From the NCBI RefSeq assembly GCF_005671395.1, contig NZ_CP040428.1, positions 5,094,185-5,158,184 of the forward strand: a DNA stretch of 64,000 nucleotides, in the 5' to 3' direction. The notes beneath the pieces were generated by a model. It worked only from the letters and a program-made list of their open reading frames with translations. It made no database searches and was not told the origin of the DNA. The position numbers and the translations under genes were made by a program. Below, in pieces: positions 1 to 9,140 of the stretch (positions are counted from its first letter, which is position 1; each line of letters starts with the position of its first letter). This DNA is from Jejubacter calystegiae. Lineage in GTDB: Bacteria > Pseudomonadota > Gammaproteobacteria > Enterobacterales > Enterobacteriaceae.

Positions 1-335
1 AAAACCAGGACCGGACTTCCAGATTTATTATTCTGGATTGCAGTCACGGTATGTTCAAATGCCTCCATACCTGGCCCATTTAGCGAAACATTATCGCCAT
101 ATACGGCTATGGTTCCCGCATCCCATTTGTAAACATAGTTTCCTGGCGACAGTTTCTGGTAATTCGACGATGCTGAAGCCGGAAGTAAATCACGAATAGA
201 CTGGGGGAGCAGAGATGAATCTCCATTCGCCGGTAAAGATTCCAGCCCAGATGAGGCGTAAGCATTAAAAACAAATGAGGATATTGCTGCGGATACTGCA
301 ATTGCCAACGGGGAATAACGTCTGTGTCTTTTCAT
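1..335 (-). CDS. secreted autotransporter/adhesin-like protein, N-terminal part (partial)
   Basis: The reading frame is open from an ATG at 335 to the window edge (111 codons), so the C-terminus is outside. The start has an AAGGAA-type ribosome binding site. The product begins MKRHRRYSPLAIAVSAAISS, a basic n-region plus hydrophobic core, followed by NAYAS as a likely signal peptidase site near residue 27. The mature part is Ser/Asn/Gly-rich (for example DNVSLNGPGMEAFEHTVTAI), as in passenger domains of autotransporters, but no barrel is visible. It is divergent from a MarT/FidL-like pair; in Salmonella SPI-3 MarT activates the autotransporter gene misL. Signal peptide is seen; the autotransporter call is inference. 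Confidence 0.55.
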   Translation of the reverse strand, partial: MKRHRRYSPLAIAVSAAISSFVFNAYASSGLESLPANGDSSLLPQSIRDLLPASASSNYQKLSPGNYVYKWDAGTIAVYGDNVSLNGPGMEAFEHTVTAIQNNKSGSPVLV

Positions 336-855
336 CTGCCACTTTCCTTGATCTGCAACGTTGGTAAAAACTCTCAACCCACATCGTTACGATTATTTCC
401 AACCATAACTATTTATAAAGGCAGCCGGTCTTACTCTCCTCATACATTTAATTAAAGAAAGAACTTATCTAAAAATTTGTTTACCTTCCTGATGATTGAC
501 GTTTACGCTACAACCCTTGCTGCTTTAAAATAGCAACTCACGATCATGTGGTTTTCTCATCTCGTTCGCCATCACATGGATATCTACAGCACCAGGATCC
601 AATAACTGAAACAACATCTCTACAAAAAAAGTAAAAATCAACAATCTGATGTTAATCTAGCATCACAATTGTCGATTTTCCCCTCAGTTATGATCACTTA
701 ATAAAAAATCAAAACAATATATACAACCACATGTTTTACAACGATTTTTGTTATTTCTTAGGTTTCCTTATATCGCAAATTTACATTAAGCCTATTCTTA
801 TTTTGTTAGTTACGTGTAAAGTCTATAGAATAGTCCTAAACGGAAGGAAATTGTT
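336..855. promoter_or_regulatory. AT-rich divergent control region between autotransporter-like gene and marT-like gene
   Basis: 520 bases with no convincing gene. It is strongly AT-rich compared with the flanking backbone, which is typical of H-NS-silenced enterobacterial promoters. The end nearest the regulator has TATAGAATAG-like -10 material around 828-838 and a GGAAGGAAA ribosome binding site at 842-850. Binding of the adjacent ToxR-like protein here is inference. Confidence 0.4.
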
Positions 856-1707
856 GTGCTCAGGTTAATGCATTCAGAAAAAGGATATCTGATTAACCAC
901 AGCGTTGAATTCAGACCTAACGAGAGATCGCTTTATAATCGACTCACTGAGAATGAGGTTCATCTGCAACTTCCGGCTACGCTATGCTTTCTGTATTTAA
1001 TTAAAAATACAGGGAAAGTGTCGCCACAAAGAGAGTTGATTGCCGCTGGCTGGGGGGATAATAATGGAGGAACCTCACCGAATACCTTCTATCAAACCAT
1101 ACTGACACTACGTAACTCACTGCAAAACGTCGGCTTACCGCGCGACACCATTAAAACCATTTCACGACGCGGCATGATGCTGTCTGAAACGACGGCGATC
1201 GCGCGACTGACTGCCTGTGAAGCAGAGGAAGATGATGCTCCCCCGCTTATCACGCCATTAAGCATACCGGATGAGCCCATACCACAGCCTGTAGAATCCA
1301 GCGCTCTCCCGGCCATCGGTGCAGCACAATCACCGGACAAAGCGCCGATCAGAGCCGCCGGCAAAGCGCGAATGCTGCTGATAAGCTATCTGATGGCCGG
1401 GCTGTTTCTGTTCTTTATTCTGTTTAATACCGAACCTGCCCCCATTTTCAGCCACTATCTGCCACTCTCCATGCAGTTGCAGAAGGAGCAATCCTGCCGC
1501 ATTTTTTACGAGCCGAATGAGGTGTTCGTTGATTACTACCTCAGCTATATGCTCGCACACCGGGAGCTGTGCAAAAACCAGGCAACGCTCTATCTTTCCG
1601 GCCTGAGCAGCAGTAATAAAATCACCGCGTTTGTCTGCAGTAGCGACTTGCGCACCAATCCCCACGCCGTGTGTTCCACCTGGTTGAGCGTCTATCATGA
1701 AAAGTAG
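856..1707 (+). CDS. ToxR/CadC-family membrane-bound winged-helix regulator (MarT-like)
   Basis: 283 aa from a GTG start at 856, chosen because GGAAGGAAA lies 7 nt upstream. Residues about 10-110 form an OmpR/ToxR-type winged helix (LQLPATLCFLYLIKNTGKV, then SPNTFYQTILTLRNSL and a basic KTISRRGMML wing). A Pro-rich linker follows, then one membrane segment (about 175-195, MLLISYLMAGLFLFFILF) and a roughly 90-residue periplasmic tail with cysteines. The layout matches ToxR, CadC, MarT and E. coli YqeI. It overlaps the next gene by 11 nt, a MarT-FidL type arrangement. Probable target: the divergent autotransporter-like gene. The exact orthologue is uncertain. Confidence 0.75.
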   Translation: MLRLMHSEKGYLINHSVEFRPNERSLYNRLTENEVHLQLPATLCFLYLIKNTGKVSPQRELIAAGWGDNNGGTSPNTFYQTILTLRNSLQNVGLPRDTIKTISRRGMMLSETTAIARLTACEAEEDDAPPLITPLSIPDEPIPQPVESSALPAIGAAQSPDKAPIRAAGKARMLLISYLMAGLFLFFILFNTEPAPIFSHYLPLSMQLQKEQSCRIFYEPNEVFVDYYLSYMLAHRELCKNQATLYLSGLSSSNKITAFVCSSDLRTNPHAVCSTWLSVYHEK

Positions 1708-2158
1708 ATCAATACTTCTGCTTGCGGTTCCGGTACTGATTATCGTGGCGGCGATCGTTCGCTGGTACGCCTGGAGCAACCCCACCATTCACTGTAGCGG
1801 CCAGGTCACCTGGGAAATCGGCAGGGAGACCTTTTCGGGTAATCTGAGCTACCAGTTAAAAGATGGAGAGGGACTGGCAATACTTTCCGGCGTGCTTAAA
1901 AGTGCCAACCGTAGCTGGAGCCTGGGCCGCAGTATCTATTTTAGCTATACCCACCGCCATAACGCTTATCTGCTGAGCTCAGGAAAGGTCGTTCCTTCAC
2001 TGGTAGATAACCTGGATGCCCGCTATACCGGCATTACCGTACCCGGTTTTTATCTGCAGCCGGGAAAAGAGCTCAACCTGATTATTGAGCGTTACGATAA
2101 CCGTTGGATATTTTCCACGCCGGATGTCCCTTCGCTATTGTGCACAAAGGAGCCTTAA
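1697..2158 (+). CDS. FidL-like single-pass inner membrane protein
   Basis: 153 aa, start codon inside the end of the upstream regulator gene, so the two are translationally coupled. An N-terminal hydrophobic anchor (SILLLAVPVLIIVAAIV) is followed by a periplasmic domain with two cysteines (IHCSGQ near residue 33 and LLCTKEP at the end) that could form a disulfide. Size, position and topology resemble FidL of Salmonella SPI-3 and YqeJ-type partners of membrane-bound ToxR-like regulators. ToxS-like stabilisation of the regulator's periplasmic domain is inference from the pairing. Confidence 0.6.
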   Translation: MKSRSILLLAVPVLIIVAAIVRWYAWSNPTIHCSGQVTWEIGRETFSGNLSYQLKDGEGLAILSGVLKSANRSWSLGRSIYFSYTHRHNAYLLSSGKVVPSLVDNLDARYTGITVPGFYLQPGKELNLIIERYDNRWIFSTPDVPSLLCTKEP

Positions 2159-2199
2159 TAACGCCCAAAATTCAGCAATAATAGAGGGAGTTATTTCAC

Positions 2200-2219
2200 C
2201 ATGCGCCCATGGGCGCATG
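2200..2219. repeat. 20-bp perfect palindrome over the upstream start candidate of the TDT gene
   Basis: The arms CATGCGCCCA and TGGGCGCATG are exact reverse complements. As RNA this gives an 8-bp G/C-rich stem with a 4-nt loop. It covers the ATG at 2201 and ends 3 nt before the AAGGAG site serving the GTG at 2237. No U-tract follows, so it is not a standard terminator. Confidence 0.8.
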
Positions 2220-2236
2220 CCTCAAGGAGAGATTGT

Positions 2237-3244
2237 GTGAGGAACTTCCAGTACGGCTATTTCGCACTGATTATGGCCACCGGTATCGTCAGCATTGCCT
2301 GCCATCTGGCCGGAATACATTTTGCCGCCCGGGTGCTGTTTATTCTGAATAATATCCAGTATGCCACCTGCCTGACGCTGGCGGTGGGAAAGCTTATCCT
2401 TACCCCGGGCAGCGTCTGGCGCGATCTGACCCACCACGAAAAAGGGCCGGGTTATCTGACGCTGGTGGCCGCCACCAACGTGCTGGGGGTTCAGTATGTG
2501 CAAATGACGGCGTTACCGGCGATACCGATGGCGCTGTTCTGGCTGGGCTGCGGACTCTATGTAGTGCTGGTAAATACCATGCTCACCGGCGTGACCATGG
2601 CGAAATCCAAACCCGCGCTGGTGCAGGGGATGAACGGTAGCTGGCTGCTGTGCACCGTTTCAGGATGCTCAGTTGCCGTACTGGGAAGCAGCCTGTCGGC
2701 TCCCGCGACCGCCAGCGCAGGCTTCTTTCTGTTCTGCGTCGGTATCTGGGCCATCGGTATCATGCTGTACCTGATGGTGATCGCGCTGGCATTTCTGCGC
2801 TGGCTGTTTGTGCCAATGGACGATAAAAGCTTTTCGCCGACCTGGTGGATTAATATGGGCGCGCTGGCCATCTCGACCCTGGCGGGTAGCCATCTGTATA
2901 CCATGGCGCTTTCATTGCCACGGCTCGATGTTCTGGCCCCCATCATCCTGGGCATCAGCCTGTTCCTGTGGTCGGCATCCTGCTGGTGGCTGGTACTGCT
3001 AGTGTTTATTCTGATCTGGCGTATTGCCAGCCGCGCCTTCACGCCCGGCTACAGTATGCAGAACTGGTCCGCCATTTTCCCAATGGGGATGTTTTGCGTC
3101 GCCTCAATGAGCTTTCTGCCTCAGGTCGGGGTGAGTTACTGGATACCGCTGCTCCATTACCTTTTTACGCCCGTGGTACTGGTGCTATGGACGTGGGTGT
3201 TTCTCGGACTGCTCGGCATGCTATACCGGCGCCTGAAGCCATAA
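2237..3244 (+). CDS. TDT-family (TehA/SLAC1/malate permease type) transporter
   Basis: 335 aa from GTG 2237, preferred because AAGGAG sits 8 nt upstream; an in-frame ATG at 2201 (347 aa) lies in a perfect palindrome and is the alternative. The protein is almost wholly hydrophobic with about ten membrane segments. It opens FQYGYFALIMATGIVSIACH, the TDT family signature in which members begin with a G-Y-F-x-x-x-M-G/A-T-G motif. Known members export dicarboxylates, sulfite or anions; the substrate cannot be read from sequence. It follows the MarT/FidL-like pair by 78 nt, and ends at a shared hairpin with rplS. Confidence 0.75.
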   Translation: MRNFQYGYFALIMATGIVSIACHLAGIHFAARVLFILNNIQYATCLTLAVGKLILTPGSVWRDLTHHEKGPGYLTLVAATNVLGVQYVQMTALPAIPMALFWLGCGLYVVLVNTMLTGVTMAKSKPALVQGMNGSWLLCTVSGCSVAVLGSSLSAPATASAGFFLFCVGIWAIGIMLYLMVIALAFLRWLFVPMDDKSFSPTWWINMGALAISTLAGSHLYTMALSLPRLDVLAPIILGISLFLWSASCWWLVLLVFILIWRIASRAFTPGYSMQNWSAIFPMGMFCVASMSFLPQVGVSYWIPLLHYLFTPVVLVLWTWVFLGLLGMLYRRLKP

Positions 3245-3247
3245 AAA

Positions 3248-3270
3248 AGGGCCGGCAAATGCCGGCCCTC
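3248..3270. terminator. bidirectional terminator between TDT gene and rplS
   Basis: Stem GGGCCGGC / GCCGGCCC with an AAAT loop, preceded by an A-run, so a U-tract follows the hairpin in leftward transcripts (end of the rpsP-rplS operon); it also follows the rightward TDT gene. Confidence 0.8.
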
Positions 3271-3295
3271 TTCTGGGATGTCGCTTACGCGAACA

Positions 3296-3649
<354 letters not shown>

Positions 3650-3693
3650 TTAATCTCTTATCCTGGGTAAACTGATATTTTGAGTGGTCGGCG

Positions 3694-4461
3694 TTATACC
3701 GCCCCATCATCGTTCTGTTGCTCTTGCGTCTGTTCCAGTTGGAACTCCGCCAGCAACCTTGCTTGCTCTTCAGTCAGAGCCAGGTTTTCCAGAAGTTCAG
3801 GTCTTCTAAGCCAGGTGCGCCCTAACGACTGCTTCAAACGCCAGCGCCGGATTTCAGCATGGTTTCCCGACAGTAATACCGGCGGTACTTCCATTCCTTC
3901 CAGCACTTCAGGACGCGTATAGTGCGGGCAATCCAGCAATCCATCGGCAAACGAATCTTCGATTGCCGAAGCTTCATGGCCCAGTACTCCCGGAACAAAC
4001 CGGGAAACCGAATCAATCAGCGTCATTGCCGGTAACTCTCCCCCACTCAGTACGTAATCGCCGATTGACCATTCTTCGTCAATTTCGGTCTGGATTACGC
4101 GCTCGTCAACCCCTTCGTAACGGCCGCACACCAGAATCAGTTTCTGATTGGTGGCCAGCTCGCTAACGCCGGTCTGATCGAGCTTACGCCCCTGAGGTGA
4201 CAAATAAATCACCTTAGCGCCTTCGCCTGCCGCGGCTCTGGCTGCATTGATGGCATCCTTTAACGGTTGCACCATCATAAGCATTCCCGGTCCGCCTCCG
4301 TATGGACGATCGTCCACGGTGCGATGCCTGTCGTGCGTAAAGTCACGCGGACTCCAGCACTGAATGCTCAGCAGGCCATTTTTTACCGCCCGGCCAGTTA
4401 CCCCGTAATCAGTAATTGCGCGGAACATCTCTGGAAACAGGCTGACTATACCAATAAACAC
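3694..4461 (-). CDS. trmD: tRNA (guanine-N1)-methyltransferase
   Basis: 255 aa, full length. TrmD is a SPOUT (trefoil-knot) methyltransferase that makes m1G37 in tRNAs and prevents +1 frameshifting. It begins [20 protein letters not shown] and contains [30 protein letters not shown] and [15 protein letters not shown], the knot motifs that bind S-adenosylmethionine. It lies third in the ribosomal operon, 45 nt after rimM and upstream of rplS. Confidence 0.98.
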   Translation of the reverse strand: MFIGIVSLFPEMFRAITDYGVTGRAVKNGLLSIQCWSPRDFTHDRHRTVDDRPYGGGPGMLMMVQPLKDAINAARAAAGEGAKVIYLSPQGRKLDQTGVSELATNQKLILVCGRYEGVDERVIQTEIDEEWSIGDYVLSGGELPAMTLIDSVSRFVPGVLGHEASAIEDSFADGLLDCPHYTRPEVLEGMEVPPVLLSGNHAEIRRWRLKQSLGRTWLRRPELLENLALTEEQARLLAEFQLEQTQEQQNDDGAV

Positions 4462-4506
4462 AAGCCAATCCCCATAGCGCCACTCTGTTACCGTTTATCC
4501 GGAGGT

Positions 4507-5055
4507 TTAAAAACCAGGATCCCATTCGACTTCGATAGTTCGGGTCGTGAGATCGACTTTCTTGATAACCTGCCCATCGAGGAACGGAACCAGCCGCTCC
4601 TTGACCCCGAATGCATCCTTCAGGTTTGCCTGAATGACGAGAACGTCATTCGACCCGGTCTCCATCAGCTCGCTGACTTTGCCCAGGTTGTACCCTGCGG
4701 TAGTGACGACCTGGCAACCAATAAGGTCTTTCCAGTAGTAGTCACCCTCCTCAAGGGACGGCAGTTGCGAAGCGTCAACCATAATCTCACTGTTAGTGAG
4801 CTGGTTTGCCGTATCGCGATCGTCAACGCCTTTCAGCTTGATGATCATATCCTGATTGTGATGGCGCCAGCTTTCAATCTCCAGCTGCTGCCACTGACCT
4901 GCCTGCTTAATAAACCAGGGCTGATAGTCAAAAATGCCGTCGGACTCTTCGGTGGAGGAAAACACTCTGAGCCAACCACGAATGCCATAGGAAGAGCCCA
5001 ACTTACCCAGAACAATGGGATCAACGGGCGCCGCCGCGGCGTGTTGCTTGCTCAT
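4507..5055 (-). CDS. rimM: ribosome maturation factor RimM
   Basis: 182 aa from ATG 5055 ([20 protein letters not shown]), matching the E. coli start and length; an in-frame ATG one codon and a GTG three codons upstream are less likely. RimM binds ribosomal protein S19 and assists 30S head maturation. The N-terminal RimM barrel ([16 protein letters not shown]) and the C-terminal PRC-barrel ([30 protein letters not shown]) are intact. It is 18 nt downstream of rpsP, in the same operon. Confidence 0.97.
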   Translation of the reverse strand: MSKQHAAAAPVDPIVLGKLGSSYGIRGWLRVFSSTEESDGIFDYQPWFIKQAGQWQQLEIESWRHHNQDMIIKLKGVDDRDTANQLTNSEIMVDASQLPSLEEGDYYWKDLIGCQVVTTAGYNLGKVSELMETGSNDVLVIQANLKDAFGVKERLVPFLDGQVIKKVDLTTRTIEVEWDPGF

Positions 5056-5073
5056 CATGACCACCGTGACAGA

Positions 5074-5322
5074 TTAAGCTGCTTTTTTCGCGGCTTTAAT
5101 CAGCTGCGCAACGCGGTCAGAAACAGTAGCGCCCTGGCCAACCCAGTGCTCGATACGATCCAGGTTCAGGCGGGTGCCTTCTTCTTTTTCGTTGGCGATC
5201 GGGTTGAAGAAACCAACGCGCTCAATGAAGCGACCGTTGCGAGCATTACGGCTGTCAGTAACGACAACCTGGTAGAACGGACGCTTTTTAGCGCCGTGAC
5301 GTGCTAAACGAATAGTTACCAT
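5074..5322 (-). CDS. rpsP: 30S ribosomal protein bS16
   Basis: 82 aa starting [20 protein letters not shown] at 5322, with an AGAGGA site just upstream. The open frame extends 20 codons further but that extension lacks family similarity and overlaps the leader hairpin. S16 is a primary-binding assembly protein of the 30S body. First gene of the rpsP-rimM-trmD-rplS operon; the leader carries a terminator-like hairpin. Confidence 0.98.
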   Translation of the reverse strand: MVTIRLARHGAKKRPFYQVVVTDSRNARNGRFIERVGFFNPIANEKEEGTRLNLDRIEHWVGQGATVSDRVAQLIKAAKKAA

Positions 5323-5348
5323 AACATCCTCTTGTGTGAATAAAACAA

Positions 5349-5376
5349 CCGGGCTCCATCGAGGAACGGAGCCCGG
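5349..5376 (-). terminator. terminator-shaped hairpin in the ffh-rpsP gap
   Basis: Perfect 9-bp stem CCGGGCTCC / GGAGCCCGG with a 10-nt loop; in the leftward direction it is followed by TTGTTTTATT. It lies 27 nt before the rpsP start, so it ends ffh transcripts and may also act on rpsP mRNA if the rpsP promoter lies between it and ffh. Confidence 0.7.
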
Positions 5377-5461
5377 TGTCATATTAAAGCCCGAAAATTT
5401 TACTCATTTTCGCGCAAAAATCAATTGAAGAAGTGAACAATGGCCTGGAAGCGCAGCCCAA

Positions 5462-6823
5462 TCAGCGTCCCGGGAAGCCAGGGGGCATCATCCCCTTCAT
5501 CCCGCGCATCATCTTGGCCATGCCGCCTTTCTTCATCTTCTTCATCATACGCTGCATATCGTCAAACTGCTTCAGCAGGCGGTTAACGTCCTGAACCTGC
5601 ATGCCACAGCCAGTCGCGATACGGCGCTTGCGTGAACCTTTGATGATCTCCGGTCGCTCACGCTCCTTGCGGGTCATGGAGCTGATGATCGCCTCCATGC
5701 GCACCAGAACTTTATCGTCCATCTGCGACTTCACGTTGTCCGGCAACTGCCCCATGCCCGGCAGCTTGCCCATCAGGCTTGCCATACCGCCCATGTTTTT
5801 CATCTGCTTAAGCTGGTCCAGGAAGTCGTTGAGATCGAAACCGTCCCCCTTCTTCAGCTTATTCGCCAGTTTTTCAGCCTGGTCGCGATCGACCTTGCTT
5901 TCAATATCCTCAATCAGCGACAGCACATCGCCCATGCCGAGAATACGTGACGCGATACGATCCGGGTGGAACGGCTCCAGGGCTTCGGTCTTTTCACCGA
6001 CCCCAAGGAACTTAATGGGCTTACCGGTAATATGGCGGATAGAGAGCGCAGCACCGCCGCGGGCGTCACCGTCCACTTTGGTCAGCACTACGCCGGTCAG
6101 CGGCAGCGCTTCGTTAAACGCCTTCGCGGTATTCGCAGCATCCTGACCGGTCATGGCATCCACCACGAACAGGGTCTCTACCGGATTGATTGCGGCGTGG
6201 ACCTGCTTGATCTCGTCCATCATCGCTTCATCAACGTGCAGACGACCGGCGGTATCCACCAGCAGCACGTCGTAGAACTTAAGCTTCGCCTCTTTCAGCG
6301 CGGCATTGACGATGTCGACCGGCTTTTGCTGAACGTCGGAGGGGAAAAAGTCGACCCCCACCTGCTGAGCCAGGGTTTCCAGCTGTTTAATGGCCGCAGG
6401 ACGGTAAACGTCCGCCGACACCACCAGTACCTTCTTCTTACGCTTTTCGCGCAGGAACTTACCCAGCTTACCGACGCTGGTGGTTTTACCGGCGCCCTGC
6501 AGGCCCGCCATCAGAACCACCGCCGGCGGCTGCGCGGCCAGATTCAGCTCATTGTTCTCTTCGCCCATGGCGGCGACCAGCTCGCCGCGCACGATTTTGA
6601 CGAACTCCTGCCCTGGGGTCAGGCTCTTGTTCACCTCGTGACCAACCGCTTTCTCTTTTACGCGGCTGATAAAATCACGAACTACCGGAAGAGCCACATC
6701 GGCTTCCAGTAACGCCATGCGCACTTCACGCAGGGTATCTTTAATGTTCTCTTCTGTAAGGCGCCCGCGGCCGCTGATATTGCGCAGCGTGCGCGACAAT
6801 CGGTCAGTTAAATTATCAAACAT
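5462..6823 (-). CDS. ffh: signal recognition particle GTPase Ffh
   Basis: 453 aa, the E. coli length. Ffh binds 4.5S RNA and targets nascent membrane proteins to FtsY and SecYEG. N domain residues 1-90; G domain with P-loop GLQGAGKTTSVGKL near 108, DTAGRLHVDE, TKVDGDARGG and the FLGVGEK motif; M domain from about 300 with the RNA-binding helix-turn-helix (IIKGSRKRRIATGCG) and a Met-rich signal-binding groove and tail (MKKMKKGGMAKMMRGMKGMM). Divergent from corE, upstream of rpsP. Confidence 0.98.
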   Translation of the reverse strand: MFDNLTDRLSRTLRNISGRGRLTEENIKDTLREVRMALLEADVALPVVRDFISRVKEKAVGHEVNKSLTPGQEFVKIVRGELVAAMGEENNELNLAAQPPAVVLMAGLQGAGKTTSVGKLGKFLREKRKKKVLVVSADVYRPAAIKQLETLAQQVGVDFFPSDVQQKPVDIVNAALKEAKLKFYDVLLVDTAGRLHVDEAMMDEIKQVHAAINPVETLFVVDAMTGQDAANTAKAFNEALPLTGVVLTKVDGDARGGAALSIRHITGKPIKFLGVGEKTEALEPFHPDRIASRILGMGDVLSLIEDIESKVDRDQAEKLANKLKKGDGFDLNDFLDQLKQMKNMGGMASLMGKLPGMGQLPDNVKSQMDDKVLVRMEAIISSMTRKERERPEIIKGSRKRRIATGCGMQVQDVNRLLKQFDDMQRMMKKMKKGGMAKMMRGMKGMMPPGFPGR

Positions 6824-6994
6824 TGTCTCTTGCCTGGGGTGGTGACTTTAGGTCGCTCACGCGACTGCAACGTAACATTTGGGGGCGAGTATATCACGAA
6901 GCCGCCCATGTGCGATGCAAGCAACGGTTGGAGCGGAAGCCGGGTAACGCTATACTGCCTTATCGACTCTCTGGCTCATAACCGACACCTGTAT

Positions 6995-7783
6995 ATGCCT
7001 GTTTTTGCACTGCTTGCGCTTGTCGCCTACTCTTTCAGTCTGGCGCTGATCGTCCCTGGCCTGTTAAAGAAAAACAGCGGATGGCGCCGTTTCGCCCTGA
7101 TCTCCGCCATTATCGCGCTAATCTGCCACGGCCTGGCGCTACAGGCTCGCATCTTCGCGGGCGACAGCGGCCAGAACCTGAGCCTGCTTAACGTCGGCTC
7201 ACTGGTCAGTCTGATGATCTGCACCGTCATGACCATCGTCGCCTCACGCAATCGCGGCTGGCTGTTGCTGCCCATCGTCTATGCGTTCGCGCTGATCAAC
7301 CTGGCCCTGGCGACCTTTATGCCTAATGAATTTATTACGCATCTGGAAGCCACGCCGGGAGTGATGGTGCACATCGGACTGTCGCTGTTCGCCTACGCCA
7401 CGCTGATTATCGCCGCGCTCTATGCGCTACAGCTTGCCTGGATCGACTATCAGTTGAAAAATAAGCGGCTGGCCTTTAGCGCCGATATGCCACCGCTGAT
7501 GACCATCGAACGCAAGATGTTTCACATCACCCAGGTCGGCGTCGTGCTGCTGACCCTGACCCTGTGCTCCGGCCTGTTCTATATGAACAACCTGTTCAGC
7601 TCGGAAAATATCGACAAGGCCGTCCTGTCTATTATGGCATGGTTCGTCTATATCATCCTGCTATGGGGCCACTATCATGGCGGCTGGCGCGGACGGCGCG
7701 TAGTCTGGTTCAACGTGGCTGGCGCCGCCCTGCTGACGCTGGCCTACTTCGGAAGCCGGATACTGCAACAAATCTCCGGCTAA
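6995..7783 (+). CDS. ypjD: cytochrome c assembly (CcmC/CcsA-like) inner membrane protein CorE/YpjD
   Basis: 262 aa from ATG 6995 (MPVFALLALVAYSFSLALIV); E. coli YpjD has 263. The open frame runs 55 codons further upstream, but that part has no hydrophobic character and reads through the ffh promoter side. Eight or so membrane segments and the CcsA-type HIGLSLFAYATLIIAALYALQL and LWGHYHGGWRGRR stretches are present. In Salmonella the gene (corE) is linked with CorB in divalent cation physiology; its biochemical role is not established. It is 25 nt upstream of the corB homologue. Confidence 0.9.
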   Translation: MPVFALLALVAYSFSLALIVPGLLKKNSGWRRFALISAIIALICHGLALQARIFAGDSGQNLSLLNVGSLVSLMICTVMTIVASRNRGWLLLPIVYAFALINLALATFMPNEFITHLEATPGVMVHIGLSLFAYATLIIAALYALQLAWIDYQLKNKRLAFSADMPPLMTIERKMFHITQVGVVLLTLTLCSGLFYMNNLFSSENIDKAVLSIMAWFVYIILLWGHYHGGWRGRRVVWFNVAGAALLTLAYFGSRILQQISG

Positions 7784-7808
7784 GTTTGTCACTGTAAAGG
7801 AAACCCTC

Positions 7809-9095
7809 TTGGAACACATCTCAACCACCACGCTGATCGTCAGTTTGATCGTGATGGTGGTGATTTCTGCTTACTTTTCCGGCTCTGAAACCGGAATGAT
7901 GACCCTTAACCGCTACCGCCTGCGCCACCTGTCACGGCAGGGGAACCGCGCCGCAAAGCGGGTTGAGAAGCTACTGCAGAAACCCGACCGCCTGATAAGT
8001 CTGGTACTTATTGGTAATAACCTCGTCAATATTCTGGCCTCGGCGCTGGGCACTATTGTTGGTATGCGTCTGTATGGCGACGCCGGGGTGGCCATTGCCA
8101 CCGGTATACTCACCTTTGTGGTGCTGGTGTTTGCCGAAGTGCTGCCAAAGACCATTGCCGCGCTCTACCCGGAAAAGGTCGCCTTCCCCAGCAGCGTTCT
8201 GCTGGCGCCGCTGCAAATCATCATGATGCCGCTGGTGTGGTTGCTCAATATGATCACCCGCCTTCTGATGCGTCTGGTGGGTATCAGGGCCGATGGCGCC
8301 GTTAGCGCCGCCCTGAGCAAAGATGAACTACGTACCATCGTTAACGAGTCCCACTCCCAGATTTCGCGCCGCAATCAGGATATGCTGCTGTCGGTGCTCG
8401 ACCTTGAGAAAGTGACCGTCGACGACATTATGGTGCCGCGCAATGAGATTGTCGGTATCGACATCAACGGCGACTGGAAGTCCATTCAGCGCCAGCTCAC
8501 CCATTCACCCCACGGGCGTATCGTGCTCTACCGCGAGTCGCTGGACGATTCCATCAGCATGCTGCGGGTGCGTGAAGCCTGGCGGCTGATGACCGAGAAA
8601 AAAGAGTTCACCAAAGAGAGTGTCCTGCGCGCCGCCGATGAGATCTACTACATCCCCGAAGGCACGCCCTTGAATGTGCAACTGGTGAAATTCCAGCGTA
8701 ACAAGAAGAAGGTCGGCCTGGTGGTGGACGAATATGGCGATATTCAGGGGCTGGTCTCGGTAGAGGATATTCTGGAAGAGATCGTCGGCGACTTTACCAC
8801 TTCGATGTCCCCGACCCTTGCCGAAGAGGTCCGCCCGCAGAATGACGGCTCGGTACTGATTGAAGGCAGCGCCAACGTGCGTGACCTGAATAAGGCCTTT
8901 AACTGGAAGATGCCGGAAGACGAAGCCCGCACCATCAACGGCATGATTCTGGAAGCTCTGGAAGAGATTCCGGCGCCGGGCACCCGGGTACGCATCGAAC
9001 AATATGATATCGACATCCTGGACGTTCAGGACAATATGATTAAGCAGGTGAGAGTGATGCCGGTGAAGCCGCTACGCGAAAGCGTGGAGGGATAA
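7809..9095 (+). CDS. yfjD: CNNM/CorB-type magnesium/cobalt transport protein YfjD
   Basis: 428 aa from a TTG at 7809 preceded by AAAGGAAA; the product MEHISTTTLIVSLIVMVVIS matches the E. coli YfjD start. An N-terminal DUF21/CNNM membrane domain (FSGSETGMMTLNRYRLRHLS, then FAEVLPKTIAALYPEK) is followed by a CBS pair (DDIMVPRNEIVGID, VVDEYGDIQGLVSVEDILEE) and a C-terminal CorC/HlyC domain (MPEDEARTINGMILEALEEI). Salmonella CorB belongs here; family members act in Mg2+/Co2+ efflux. Downstream of ypjD and probably cotranscribed. Confidence 0.95.
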   Translation: MEHISTTTLIVSLIVMVVISAYFSGSETGMMTLNRYRLRHLSRQGNRAAKRVEKLLQKPDRLISLVLIGNNLVNILASALGTIVGMRLYGDAGVAIATGILTFVVLVFAEVLPKTIAALYPEKVAFPSSVLLAPLQIIMMPLVWLLNMITRLLMRLVGIRADGAVSAALSKDELRTIVNESHSQISRRNQDMLLSVLDLEKVTVDDIMVPRNEIVGIDINGDWKSIQRQLTHSPHGRIVLYRESLDDSISMLRVREAWRLMTEKKEFTKESVLRAADEIYYIPEGTPLNVQLVKFQRNKKKVGLVVDEYGDIQGLVSVEDILEEIVGDFTTSMSPTLAEEVRPQNDGSVLIEGSANVRDLNKAFNWKMPEDEARTINGMILEALEEIPAPGTRVRIEQYDIDILDVQDNMIKQVRVMPVKPLRESVEG

Positions 9096-9101
9096 TCGAT
9101 A

Positions 9102-9126
9102 CCGCCCTCTCCCGGAGAGAGGGCGG
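9102..9126. terminator. bidirectional terminator between yfjD and grpE
   Basis: Perfect 10-bp stem CCGCCCTCTC / GAGAGGGCGG with a 5-nt loop between two convergent genes. No long U-tract on either side. Confidence 0.7.
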
Positions 9127-9140
9127 CACTCTTCGGGCTA

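Noticed and set aside
107-301. 64-aa minus-strand frame near the left edge
   Set aside because: It lies in another frame inside the open signal-peptide-bearing frame that starts at 335 and runs off the window.
1330-1788. 152-aa minus-strand frame opposite the MarT-like gene
   Set aside because: Antisense shadow; low-complexity translation and no start signal.
4267-5307. 346-aa plus-strand frame opposite trmD, rimM and rpsP
   Set aside because: It is antisense to three fully recognised genes and has no family likeness or ribosome site.
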